DNA from: a bacterium
GTDB lineage: Bacteria; AUK180; JAQVHJ01
Direction of reading: 5' to 3'
Assembly (NCBI GenBank): GCA_028696285.1
Contig: JAQVHJ010000052.1
Span: 1-9,852, forward strand
DNA: 9,852 nucleotides
Below are positions 1-6,805 of the stretch, in pieces (position 1 is the stretch's first letter; the number at the start of each line of letters is the position of its first letter). The notes below the pieces were generated by a model. That model saw only the letters and a list, made by a program, of their open reading frames with translations, made no database searches and was not told where the DNA came from. The translations under genes and the position numbers were made by a program.

Positions 1-11
1 GGCTTTTTTTT
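1..11 (+). terminator. Possible tail of an upstream rho-independent terminator
   Basis: The window opens with GGC followed by eight T residues (4-11). This would fit the 3' end of an intrinsic terminator stem plus its U-tract for a gene lying to the left. The 5' arm of any stem is outside the window, so the hairpin cannot be seen. The call rests only on the T-run and on a separate promoter following about 80 bases later. Confidence 0.3.
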
Positions 12-88
12 GTCATAAAACCATACAAACGATGCTTAAAGATACATAAAAAATCGCAAAGATCGCACGGGCTGTCCCCTAAATTTTC

Positions 89-117
89 TTGATTTTTAGT
101 ATAACTTATTGTATAAT
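89..117 (+). promoter_or_regulatory. Sigma70-type promoter of the ATPase operon
   Basis: A -35 box TTGATT (89-94; TTGA matches the consensus) is separated by exactly 17 bp from a perfect -10 box TATAAT (112-117). Transcription would start near 124, giving a leader of about 20 nt that contains the ribosome-binding site of the first gene. The promoter sits immediately before the first gene of the cluster, and no comparable site is obvious in the short gaps downstream, so it probably drives the whole operon. I see no convincing operator repeats around it. Confidence 0.8.
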
Positions 118-130
118 ACTAATTAATAAA

Positions 131-135
131 AGGGG
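131..135 (+). promoter_or_regulatory. Ribosome-binding site deciding the GTG start at 143
   Basis: AGGGG lies 7 nt before GTG at 143. This supports that GTG over the in-frame TTG at 89, which overlaps the promoter -35 box and would precede the predicted transcription start. Confidence 0.65.
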
Positions 136-142
136 TAAAGTT

Positions 143-343
143 GTGGATCAAGAAGGTTTATTGATTACTATTTTATTTTTAGCTTTGAGATTGATAATGG
201 TGATTGCATTGATTGTTCTGATAGTGCATGAGATCAGGAAGGTGAAGCAATCAAAGAAAAAGAAGAAGGTGAGTGTATTTGATGAAGGAGAAGATTCAGA
301 AGATTCTGGAGATAGAACGGGAAGCCCAGGAGAAGATAGATAA
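143..343 (+). CDS. Small single-span membrane protein at the head of the V-ATPase operon
   Basis: I do not recognise this 66-residue protein. It starts at a GTG with a good Shine-Dalgarno. It has a strongly hydrophobic segment (about residues 6-31, leucine/isoleucine/valine-rich with one Arg at 16). A basic stretch follows (about 32-42, ending in five lysines), and then an acidic, Gly/Ser-rich tail (about 47-66). The positive charges after the helix predict a cytoplasmic C-terminus. Its last 62 bases overlap subunit H in another reading frame, so the acidic tail may be shaped by the coding needs of H. Its position resembles that of the small membrane protein AtpI in F-type ATPase operons, a possible parallel in placement only; no homology is claimed. 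Promoter, RBS and hydrophobicity support a real gene, but the long overlap keeps confidence moderate. Confidence 0.6.
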   Translation: MDQEGLLITILFLALRLIMVIALIVLIVHEIRKVKQSKKKKKVSVFDEGEDSEDSGDRTGSPGEDR

Positions 344-599
344 ATCGAAGGAAGAGGGGGATAAGCTTCTTTCAGAGACAGATTTAAAGATTGAAGAGTA
401 CCGGAAGAAGAAGGAAGAAGAGTTTCAGCAATATACATCTGATAAAAACAATGAACTGATTCAGTTTGAAGAGACAACGCAGAAGGAATTTGAAGAAGAG
501 CGTTTAAAATTCAAGTTTAAATCGGAATCTAAAATGAAGGAAGCATCGAGAGCTGTTATTGAAGAACTGTTAAAGAACCTTATTACAAAGACCAGATAG
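282..599 (+). CDS. atpH: V/A-type ATPase subunit H (peripheral stalk)
   Basis: This 105-residue protein is almost entirely charged, with heptad-like Glu/Lys/Arg-rich helix throughout and no membrane segment. That is the character and length of subunit H (also called G, or NtpF), which pairs with subunit E as a right-handed coiled coil to form a peripheral stalk bracing the head against subunit I. ATG at 282 is preferred, with GGTGAG about 8-10 nt upstream. GTG at 273 is in frame but sits too close to the purine stretch, and a TGA at 270-272 closes the frame just before it. It overlaps the upstream membrane protein by 62 bases and lies 4 bases before subunit C. Sequence conservation in this family is low, so identification relies on position and coiled-coil character. 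Confidence 0.8.
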   Translation: MKEKIQKILEIEREAQEKIDKSKEEGDKLLSETDLKIEEYRKKKEEEFQQYTSDKNNELIQFEETTQKEFEEERLKFKFKSESKMKEASRAVIEELLKNLITKTR

Positions 600-603
600 A
601 GTT

Positions 604-1617
604 ATGGATATTGAATATTTTGCTGCGCCTTATACGATGGTTCGAGCCCTTAAAAGCAAGTTACTCAAGCCTGATGAGTTGAGCGCTCTGATTTATTTCT
701 CAAATCTTGAAGATTTTTTTTCGGCGGTTAAACCGCATCTGATTCAGAAGAATCCTCCCGAACTTACAGAACAGAACTTTGAAATGGTATTTAATTATGA
801 GAACCTTGAAGTCCTGCGTAAGGTCGGGATATTCATGTTCGGGGAACCGCGGGAATTTCTCGAACTTCTAAAGTTCAGGGATTTCATAACCCGGATTGAA
901 TTTATAATTTACCGTATTCAAACAAATGAAGAGGTTGTATTTGACGAATATTTCGACAAGGAATGGTGCGCAAATCCAGAAAATGCGGTGTTTACAGAGG
1001 TGAAGGAGTTCTTTAAGTTAATCAAGAACCCGATTTTAAGGTCATTTGTTGAAGCGTCATATTATGAGTATGCTCCGAACCGGAATTTTCTTTATTTCAA
1101 TGTCGGGCTGGAGCGTAAATTTCTTGCGTATCTTTTTGAATATGTTAAAAGTTTTGATAAAGAGAACCATGATGTATTCTTCAGGATTATCGGTGAGTTT
1201 CTCGAGATAGAGATAATCATCTGGTCACTGAGAATGCATCTTAAATACGGAATGAAATATGAAGAGATAATTCTTTTAATTCCGCATTTTAATATTTTTC
1301 TAAAGGATGAAGAGTTTAACAATTTGATTTCAGTAGGTTCTGTTTTAGAAGCGTATGAACTTCTTGAGAAGTCCTATTACTCGAAATTTTTTAAGTATCC
1401 TGTATTCCCGGAACAATCACTCTCCAATCTATTCATGGAATTTGATTATAAACTTAAGCGTGAGATGTATGGATATTTCAATGATAATCCTTTCTGTTAC
1501 GGTCCGATTTTATCATATTACATTTTAAAGAGATTTGAAGTAGTGAAACTGATTTCGATATGCGAAGGGATCAAGTTAGATTATGACAAGGAAAAATTAA
1601 AGGAGTTAGTTCAGTAA
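604..1617 (+). CDS. atpC: V/A-type ATPase subunit C (central stalk to rotor-ring adaptor, subunit d homologue)
   Basis: This 337-residue, helical, soluble protein has the length expected of subunit C (NtpC, eukaryotic d). C forms a funnel on top of the K ring and transmits rotation from the D/F stalk. The N-terminus (residues 1-40), rich in tyrosine, arginine and LL, with a stretch like 'VRALKSKLLKPDEL', resembles the opening of the family. There is no transmembrane segment. No clear Shine-Dalgarno precedes ATG 604, so translation probably depends on coupling from subunit H, whose TAG ends 4 bases earlier. The stop overlaps the start of subunit I as TAATG. Its place between H and I is unusual: in the operons I know best, C follows E. 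Confidence 0.88.
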   Translation: MDIEYFAAPYTMVRALKSKLLKPDELSALIYFSNLEDFFSAVKPHLIQKNPPELTEQNFEMVFNYENLEVLRKVGIFMFGEPREFLELLKFRDFITRIEFIIYRIQTNEEVVFDEYFDKEWCANPENAVFTEVKEFFKLIKNPILRSFVEASYYEYAPNRNFLYFNVGLERKFLAYLFEYVKSFDKENHDVFFRIIGEFLEIEIIIWSLRMHLKYGMKYEEIILLIPHFNIFLKDEEFNNLISVGSVLEAYELLEKSYYSKFFKYPVFPEQSLSNLFMEFDYKLKREMYGYFNDNPFCYGPILSYYILKRFEVVKLISICEGIKLDYDKEKLKELVQ

Positions 1618-3686
1618 TGTCAGTATTCCGGCCTGAGAAGATGGTCCGTCTGGCAATCTATTGCATGGCAAACAAGATTAATGAGGTCACCTCGTTCTTA
1701 ATCAAGTCCGGAATGATCCAGTTTTCAAAGGAGCAGGTTGAGGTTCCCAAGAAGAACAGGGAACTTGAAGAAAAGGTATCCAAGGAGAAGGACCGGATCT
1801 CAACGCTTGTCTCAAGGCTCCTTGATGTTTCTGCAAAACTCAAGGTTAATTTTTCGAAGTATGATTATTTATCCACGTTACCGCAGCCGATGTCATCACT
1901 CAGCAGCAAGAAGATAGAGGAGCACATTTCCGAGCTGGAGCTACTTATCAATCCTCTTGTTGAAGAGATAAACACTTCGGATAAAAAATTAGATGAGTTT
2001 TTTGAGTTCAGGAAGATCGCGATGATATTTGAGAAGTCAGATATTCAATTCGGGAAACTATTCAACTCGACTTTTTTCAATACCTACTTATTAAAGATCA
2101 AGCAGGAGAATCTTCATCTTCTTCATCGCGGCCTTGCCAGGATAGATTATATAAAAGAGGGTTTTGACCAGGGTGAATTTACATACCTGATTCTAATAAC
2201 GTTGAAGGAGAATGATTCATCCGTAAAGAAGGTAATTCGTGGAGCCAATGCAGCTGAAATAAAAGTTCCGCATCATTATCTGCGCTGGACTGAGAATATT
2301 AAGAAGCTCCTGGAGAGCATCGAACTTGATATCTGGACTATTAAGGAATCGGATGTTGAATCGAGACTCGAATTGATTCATTTAAAGAAGAAGTATGAAG
2401 AGCGGTTATTTTTATGGTATGTTTATCTTGAGTTCCATCTTCAGATTTCCGAGTTGAAGAAAAATTTCGCAATTACCGAGGCAGGTTTTCTTATTTCCGG
2501 GTGGATCCCGGAGAAGAACCTTTCGGGTCTGGAAACTACGTTAAAAACCTACGATGAGAATTCATCCTTGATTTCGGAAGTGGTTGAATATACCGGGCAG
2601 GAGAGTGAAACGGAGCAGGTCAACATTGAAGATATTCCTGTTAGTCTTTCCGGGAATAAAATATTCAAGCCGTTCACATTATTAATTTCAAATTTTGGTC
2701 TCCCGAGATATAATGAAATGGATCCTACGTTTATTGTGGCATTCACGTACCTATTCATGTTCGGTTTAATGTTCGGGGATATAGGTCACGGTGGAATCCT
2801 ATTAGTATCAGGGATAATTCTTCTAATAATCTTCCGGAATTCCGGGGAAGGAATGAAGCATTTTGCCTGGATCTTAACATTCTGCGGTTTGTCCGGTGTA
2901 ATATTCGGCTTTTTATTCGGGAGTATTTTCGGGAATGAAGAGATAATAAAACCGATTCTATTCTCACCTTTGCATGAGATGAATTTAATGATGCTGTTGG
3001 GATTAGCTTTAGGCGGAATACTTCTTTCGCTCGGAATGGTTATAAATATAATTCAGAAATTTATGATGAGAGAACCGAAGGAAGCGATATTCGGCGAGTG
3101 GGGAGTATTCTCCCTTTTATTCTACTGGAATATAGGAGCTACGAGTATCTTGATAGTGACTGGGAACTGGAATCTACAGAAAAATTACATAGTCATTTCA
3201 TTAATAATCGGGGTTCCGATACTTGCCATGGTACTTAAGGATTTAATCTGGAATTTATTCTTTCCGAAGAAACAGAAGATTCCCGTTGATGCCGGTGAAG
3301 AGGGAACGGAACATGATGAAGGATTCGTCTCTTCCATTTTCAATCTTCTTATAATGGTAATGGACCTATTTACCAATACACTTTCCTTTATCAGGACAAG
3401 CGCTTTTGCAATGAATCATGCAGCGATGTCCGGAGCGATATTCCTTGTAGTTCGAGCATTATCGTCCCTGGTTAAAGGTCCTGTAGGGCAGGAGATTGTA
3501 CGCTGGGATATTTTAATTTTCGGTACAGCAGGAATTATCCTGTTAGAGGGAATGGTTGTTGCTATTCAAGCGCTGAGACTTGAATATTACGAGTTCTTTT
3601 CCAAGTTCTTTTCCGGAGGAGGCAAACCATTTGTTCCTGTAAAACCTGTATCGGAAGAGGTCATGACAATTAATTTTGAACAATAA
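1617..3686 (+). CDS. atpI: V/A-type ATPase subunit I (membrane stator, subunit a homologue)
   Basis: This 689-residue protein has the two-part build of subunit I. The N-terminal half (about 1-350) is soluble and partly coiled-coil (about 45-70), and anchors the peripheral stalks. The C-terminal half (about 365-660) has roughly eight hydrophobic segments forming the ion half-channels. Family motifs are visible: FGDIGHG (residues 386-392), SFIRTSAF with Arg593, and ALRLEYYEFFSKFF with Arg654. These two arginines match the spacing and setting of the paired functional arginines of the Thermus and yeast proteins, which release the ion from the K-ring carboxylate. Glu644, ahead of Arg654, sits where the family has a conserved acidic residue. 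ATG overlaps the stop of subunit C, with AGGAG at 1601-1605 upstream. The symbol follows Thermus/archaeal usage and is unrelated to F-type AtpI. Confidence 0.95.
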   Translation: MSVFRPEKMVRLAIYCMANKINEVTSFLIKSGMIQFSKEQVEVPKKNRELEEKVSKEKDRISTLVSRLLDVSAKLKVNFSKYDYLSTLPQPMSSLSSKKIEEHISELELLINPLVEEINTSDKKLDEFFEFRKIAMIFEKSDIQFGKLFNSTFFNTYLLKIKQENLHLLHRGLARIDYIKEGFDQGEFTYLILITLKENDSSVKKVIRGANAAEIKVPHHYLRWTENIKKLLESIELDIWTIKESDVESRLELIHLKKKYEERLFLWYVYLEFHLQISELKKNFAITEAGFLISGWIPEKNLSGLETTLKTYDENSSLISEVVEYTGQESETEQVNIEDIPVSLSGNKIFKPFTLLISNFGLPRYNEMDPTFIVAFTYLFMFGLMFGDIGHGGILLVSGIILLIIFRNSGEGMKHFAWILTFCGLSGVIFGFLFGSIFGNEEIIKPILFSPLHEMNLMMLLGLALGGILLSLGMVINIIQKFMMREPKEAIFGEWGVFSLLFYWNIGATSILIVTGNWNLQKNYIVISLIIGVPILAMVLKDLIWNLFFPKKQKIPVDAGEEGTEHDEGFVSSIFNLLIMVMDLFTNTLSFIRTSAFAMNHAAMSGAIFLVVRALSSLVKGPVGQEIVRWDILIFGTAGIILLEGMVVAIQALRLEYYEFFSKFFSGGGKPFVPVKPVSEEVMTINFEQ

Positions 3687-3692
3687 AAAGAA

Positions 3693-3699
3693 AGAGAGG
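3693..3699 (+). promoter_or_regulatory. Strong ribosome-binding site of subunit K
   Basis: AGAGAGG lies 7 nt before ATG 3707, in the 20-base gap after subunit I. It is the best-placed Shine-Dalgarno inside the ATPase genes, fitting a subunit needed in many copies per complex. It also fixes the start that gives K its N-terminal extension. Confidence 0.65.
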
Positions 3700-3706
3700 T
3701 AGTTTT

Positions 3707-4093
3707 ATGAGTAAGAACATTCAAGATTGGACAAATGATATTAAAAAAACCAATCGAATTGTAGCAATCGTGGTTATCGTTTCATTCATTCTCCTGTCGG
3801 GGATGTTATTTGTAACAAGGGCAGTATCAGCGGAAGAGACCGGAACAGGGAATACCGGGATAGACTGGCCTGAAGCTGTTAAGATAGCAATAGGTTTTAT
3901 ATCAGCTGCAATGGCAACGGGAATGGGAAGTTTCGCAGCGGGGAAAGCAGTGTCAATGGTCGGTTCCGCAGCGATGGGTGCAGTTGCAGAGAAGCCCGAG
4001 ATACTCGGGAGATCATTGATCTTTGTCGGTCTTGCAGAAGGAGTCGCAATCTACGGGTTGATTATAAGCATCATCATTTTAGGGAAGGTCTAA
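3707..4093 (+). CDS. atpK: V/A-type ATPase subunit K (proteolipid, rotor-ring c subunit)
   Basis: This 128-residue proteolipid forms the rotating membrane ring. The core is one helical hairpin. Helix 1 (about 57-80) is glycine/alanine-rich with an AAGKA stretch, the polar loop contains AVAEKPE (92-98), and helix 2 (about 103-125) carries the ion-binding carboxylate Glu111 in LAEGVAIYG. Ahead of this is a third hydrophobic stretch (about 18-37) ending in AVSA|EE at 42/43. It looks like a cleavable signal peptide of the kind I recall for the Thermus subunit, though it is preceded by an unusually long 17-residue polar N-terminus. One carboxylate per hairpin gives one ion per subunit, unlike the four-helix Enterococcus NtpK. 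No glutamine appears in helix 1 and Glu111 is followed by Gly rather than Ser/Thr, so the familiar Na+ motif is absent and H+ coupling is my guess. Confidence 0.93.
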   Translation: MSKNIQDWTNDIKKTNRIVAIVVIVSFILLSGMLFVTRAVSAEETGTGNTGIDWPEAVKIAIGFISAAMATGMGSFAAGKAVSMVGSAAMGAVAEKPEILGRSLIFVGLAEGVAIYGLIISIIILGKV

Positions 4094-4100
4094 TTCTTAA

Positions 4101-4409
4101 ATGAAGCTTAAGGTAATTACCAATTCAAAGAAGGTGCTTTACGTGTTCCATATTTCCGGGGTAACAGGAAAGCTCGTGATTGATAAGACTGCTTGTGACC
4201 GGGAATGGGAAGATTCAATTAAAGATAAGGAAATAGGATTGATTTTAATCGATAAGTTTGTTTATGAGAATTTGAAACATAAGGTTCAGGAGCACGAAAG
4301 AAAGTTAAGGTTCCCCCTCGTATTACTTATTCCTTCAGATGAGAAGGAGAGGATGAAGGGAGATAACTTGACGCAGATAATCAGGGAAACCATAGGTATA
4401 AAGGTTTGA
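4101..4409 (+). CDS. atpF: V/A-type ATPase subunit F (central stalk)
   Basis: This 102-residue protein has the length of subunit F (NtpG) and its alternating strand/helix (Rossmann-like) pattern. Hydrophobic strands occur at about residues 3-5 and 49-55 (IGLILID), and FPLVLLIPS at about 71-79 matches the conserved strand and 'IP' turn of the family. The protein ends in a short helix (about 88-98). F binds subunit D in the rotor shaft and influences ATP hydrolysis. It begins 7 bases after K; GGAAGG lies about 12 nt upstream, a somewhat distant Shine-Dalgarno. It is the only gene here ending in TGA. In many related operons F comes after C; here it precedes E. Confidence 0.85.
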   Translation: MKLKVITNSKKVLYVFHISGVTGKLVIDKTACDREWEDSIKDKEIGLILIDKFVYENLKHKVQEHERKLRFPLVLLIPSDEKERMKGDNLTQIIRETIGIKV

Positions 4410-4416
4410 CAGAGAA

Positions 4417-5043
4417 ATGGCAGAAAACTATGAAAAGATAAAAGAGGCGATCTTAAATTTTTCAGAGAGTAAGAGTTCTGAGATTATAGAGAGAGCCATG
4501 AAATTATCCGAGACAAAATTTATAGAAAACAAGAAGAATATAAACGCAGAATATCGTAGATTGCGGAAAGAACTTGATTTTGAACTTGAGAAGAAGAGGA
4601 CAAAGATTTATTCCAAACTTGAAATTGAGTATGAAAAGGAGAAGCGCAGGATAATAGAGGGATATGTGACCGAGATTCTTGAATCGTTGAAGAATGAGAT
4701 AATATCACTGAAAAAAGAAAAGGATAAATACACAATCATAATTCAAAAACAATTATCAGATTCTGTTAAGATCCTTTCCACAACCCGGATCATGGTATTT
4801 CATTCTCCGGATGATTCCGATATCTTCACGGATAAATTTATTAAGAAGTTCAAGTCAGAGACAGGCTGTGTAATAGAAGACCATAAGGACTATCCTGAGA
4901 TTTTCGGTGGGGTAATTGTGGAAGACTTGAATGAATCAGGGATATTATTTGATAATTCATTGAACAGCAGGCTGGAATCAATAATTCCTGCGCTCAGGAA
5001 AGAAGTATCTAATCTCTTAGAAAAAGAAGAGAAAGATGAATAA
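4417..5043 (+). CDS. atpE: V/A-type ATPase subunit E (peripheral stalk)
   Basis: This 208-residue protein has a long charged N-terminal helix (about 1-105) for pairing with subunit H. A globular C-terminal domain (about 115-205) contains GGVIVEDLNESGILFDNSL followed by SRLESI, the recognisable strand-turn-strand and 'RLE' helix of subunit E. This domain binds the top of the A/B head. Length is normal. The Shine-Dalgarno is weak (AGAG just before ATG), so coupling from F, 7 bases upstream, is likely. The last 8 bases overlap the start of subunit A (ATGaaTAA). Confidence 0.92.
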   Translation: MAENYEKIKEAILNFSESKSSEIIERAMKLSETKFIENKKNINAEYRRLRKELDFELEKKRTKIYSKLEIEYEKEKRRIIEGYVTEILESLKNEIISLKKEKDKYTIIIQKQLSDSVKILSTTRIMVFHSPDDSDIFTDKFIKKFKSETGCVIEDHKDYPEIFGGVIVEDLNESGILFDNSLNSRLESIIPALRKEVSNLLEKEEKDE

Positions 5044-6802
5044 GGAAATAAAAGAAGGAAAGATAATTTCAATCTCCGGTCCCGTTGTTTTGGCGGAACT
5101 TCCCGGAGTCCGAATGCGTGACTTAGTTATGATCGGGGAGACTGAGTTAATAGGGGAAGTGATTGAGTTCCGGAAGGAAAAGGTTGTAATTCAGGTATTT
5201 GAAGAGACCCTCGGTCTGAAGCCGGGTGAGAAGGTGTTCTCAACCAATAACCCTCTATCCGTTGAATTAGGTCCGGGTATGGTTGGGAAGACGTTTGATG
5301 GAATTCAGCGTCCGCTCCAGGTATTTCAGGAGCATGGAGCTTTCATCTCACCCTTGAAGGGGATCAAAGCCTTATCCCGGGAAAAGGAATGGGAGTTCAA
5401 TCCTGAAGTGAAGGTTGGAGATGCGGTGCAGGAGAATTCGATATTAGGGAATGTAAAAGAGAGTGAATTGATCACCACCAGGATTCTTGTTCCGCCCGGT
5501 ATTTCCGGGAAGATTAAAAAGATAAAATCGAAAGGTAAATATACAATAGAGGAACCTGTTGCAGAGATTGAAACAGATTCCGGAATTACTTCTGTTAAAA
5601 TGTACCAGGTCTGGCCAATTCGTCAGCCGCGTCATTTTATCAAACGTGTTTTTTCAAATGACCAACTGATTACAGGGACTCGGGTTCTGGATTTTCTATT
5701 CCCGATTAAGCGCGGAGGAGTTGCAGCAATTCCCGGTGGCTTTGTAGCGGGGAAGACCATGCTTCAGCATTCTCTTGCGAAGTGGATCGCAGCAGATATA
5801 ATAATTTATGTGGGCTGCGGTGAGCGCGGTAATGAAATGACCCAGGTTCTGGAAGAGTTCCCGCAACTGATTGACCCGCGTTCTGGCAGGCCTTTGATAG
5901 AGAGAACAATATTAATTGCCAATACTTCAAACATGCCCGTAACAGCGCGTGAGTCGAGTATTTACACCGGGATTACCATTGCAGAGTATTTCCGGGATAT
6001 GGGTTATGATGTCGCGATCATGGCTGATTCCACATCACGCTGGGCAGAAGCTTTACGCGAGATTTCCGGGAGATTGGAAGAGATACCTGCAGAGGAAGGA
6101 TTCCCGTCTTACCTTGCATCGCGTCTGGCCGAGTTTTATGAACGTGCCGGATTAATGGAAGTGCATCCCGGGCGTTTAGGATCAATTACTGCAATAGGTG
6201 CAGTTTCTCCGCAAGGCGGGGATTTCTCTGAACCTGTTACACAGAATACAAAGAGATTTATAAGGGCATTCTGGGCTCTTGACAAGAATCTTGCGGGGGC
6301 AAGGCATTTCCCGGCAATATCGTGGCTTGAAAGTTATTCAGAATATATAGATGAAGTAAAGGATTGGTGGCATGTCAATTACCGGAAGGATTGGCTGTCT
6401 TATAGAATGAAGGCGGTTGAGATATTCCAGAAAGATCAGAAGCTTCAGCAGATAGTTAAGCTTGTCGGGCCTGATGCGTTGCCGGATGATGAACGGCTTA
6501 TCCTCCTCATCGCAGACCTGCTTAAGGTTGCTTTCCTACAGCAGAACGCCTTTGATGATATTGACATGTACTGCACTCCTGAGAAGCAGATTAAGATGTT
6601 TGAATTGATAATGAAGTTTTTTGATGAATCAGAAAAATCACTTCAGGACGGAGTTCCATTCCATCAGATTCAAGGTATGGAAATTTTAAGTTCATTGAAG
6701 CGGATGAAGATTGAATACAGGAATGATCAGCTTCCGGAGTTGGATACGTTAGGAGATAAGATGGTGAAAGATTTCCAAAATATAAAGGAGTTCGGTTTAT
6801 AA
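5036..6802 (+). CDS. atpA: V/A-type ATPase catalytic subunit A
   Basis: This 588-residue catalytic subunit hydrolyses or makes ATP in the A3B3 head. The N-terminal beta-barrel begins GKIISISGPVV (residues 8-18). The extra non-homologous region that separates A from F1-beta lies at about 110-190. The P-loop is at 234-241 with Lys240 and Thr241. The catalytic glutamate is Glu263 in CGERGNEM, and the Walker B aspartate is Asp331 in ADSTSRWAEALREISGRLEE. The C-terminal helical domain includes LVGPDALPDDERL and FLQQNAFDD. These segments are standard, but the P-loop reads GGFVAGKT. The family consensus is GPFG(S/A)GKT, so Pro235 becomes Gly and Gly237 becomes Val, while Ala238 replaces the serine found in many members. 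Phe236 is kept. The residues needed for phosphate binding remain, so I expect an active enzyme. The start overlaps subunit E by 8 bases. Confidence 0.98.
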   Translation: MNKEIKEGKIISISGPVVLAELPGVRMRDLVMIGETELIGEVIEFRKEKVVIQVFEETLGLKPGEKVFSTNNPLSVELGPGMVGKTFDGIQRPLQVFQEHGAFISPLKGIKALSREKEWEFNPEVKVGDAVQENSILGNVKESELITTRILVPPGISGKIKKIKSKGKYTIEEPVAEIETDSGITSVKMYQVWPIRQPRHFIKRVFSNDQLITGTRVLDFLFPIKRGGVAAIPGGFVAGKTMLQHSLAKWIAADIIIYVGCGERGNEMTQVLEEFPQLIDPRSGRPLIERTILIANTSNMPVTARESSIYTGITIAEYFRDMGYDVAIMADSTSRWAEALREISGRLEEIPAEEGFPSYLASRLAEFYERAGLMEVHPGRLGSITAIGAVSPQGGDFSEPVTQNTKRFIRAFWALDKNLAGARHFPAISWLESYSEYIDEVKDWWHVNYRKDWLSYRMKAVEIFQKDQKLQQIVKLVGPDALPDDERLILLIADLLKVAFLQQNAFDDIDMYCTPEKQIKMFELIMKFFDESEKSLQDGVPFHQIQGMEILSSLKRMKIEYRNDQLPELDTLGDKMVKDFQNIKEFGL

Positions 6803-6805
6803 ATT

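Noticed and set aside
53..67. Direct repeat ATCGCA...ATCGCA in the leader as an operator
   Set aside because: Two 6-base copies 9 bases apart, without a third copy or symmetry, are too short to distinguish from chance.
69..78. GGG-CTGT-CCC hairpin ahead of the promoter
   Set aside because: A 3-bp stem upstream of the -35 box is too weak to call a terminator or regulatory structure.
89..142. N-terminal extension of the small membrane protein from TTG at 89
   Set aside because: This start coincides with the promoter -35 box and lies before the predicted transcription start. The GTG at 143 has a well-spaced Shine-Dalgarno.
148..477. 109-codon open frame on the minus strand across the first two genes
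   Set aside because: It is antisense to the purine-rich, charged coding of subunit H and yields a Ser/Pro/Phe-rich low-complexity peptide. No ribosome-binding site or family resemblance is seen.
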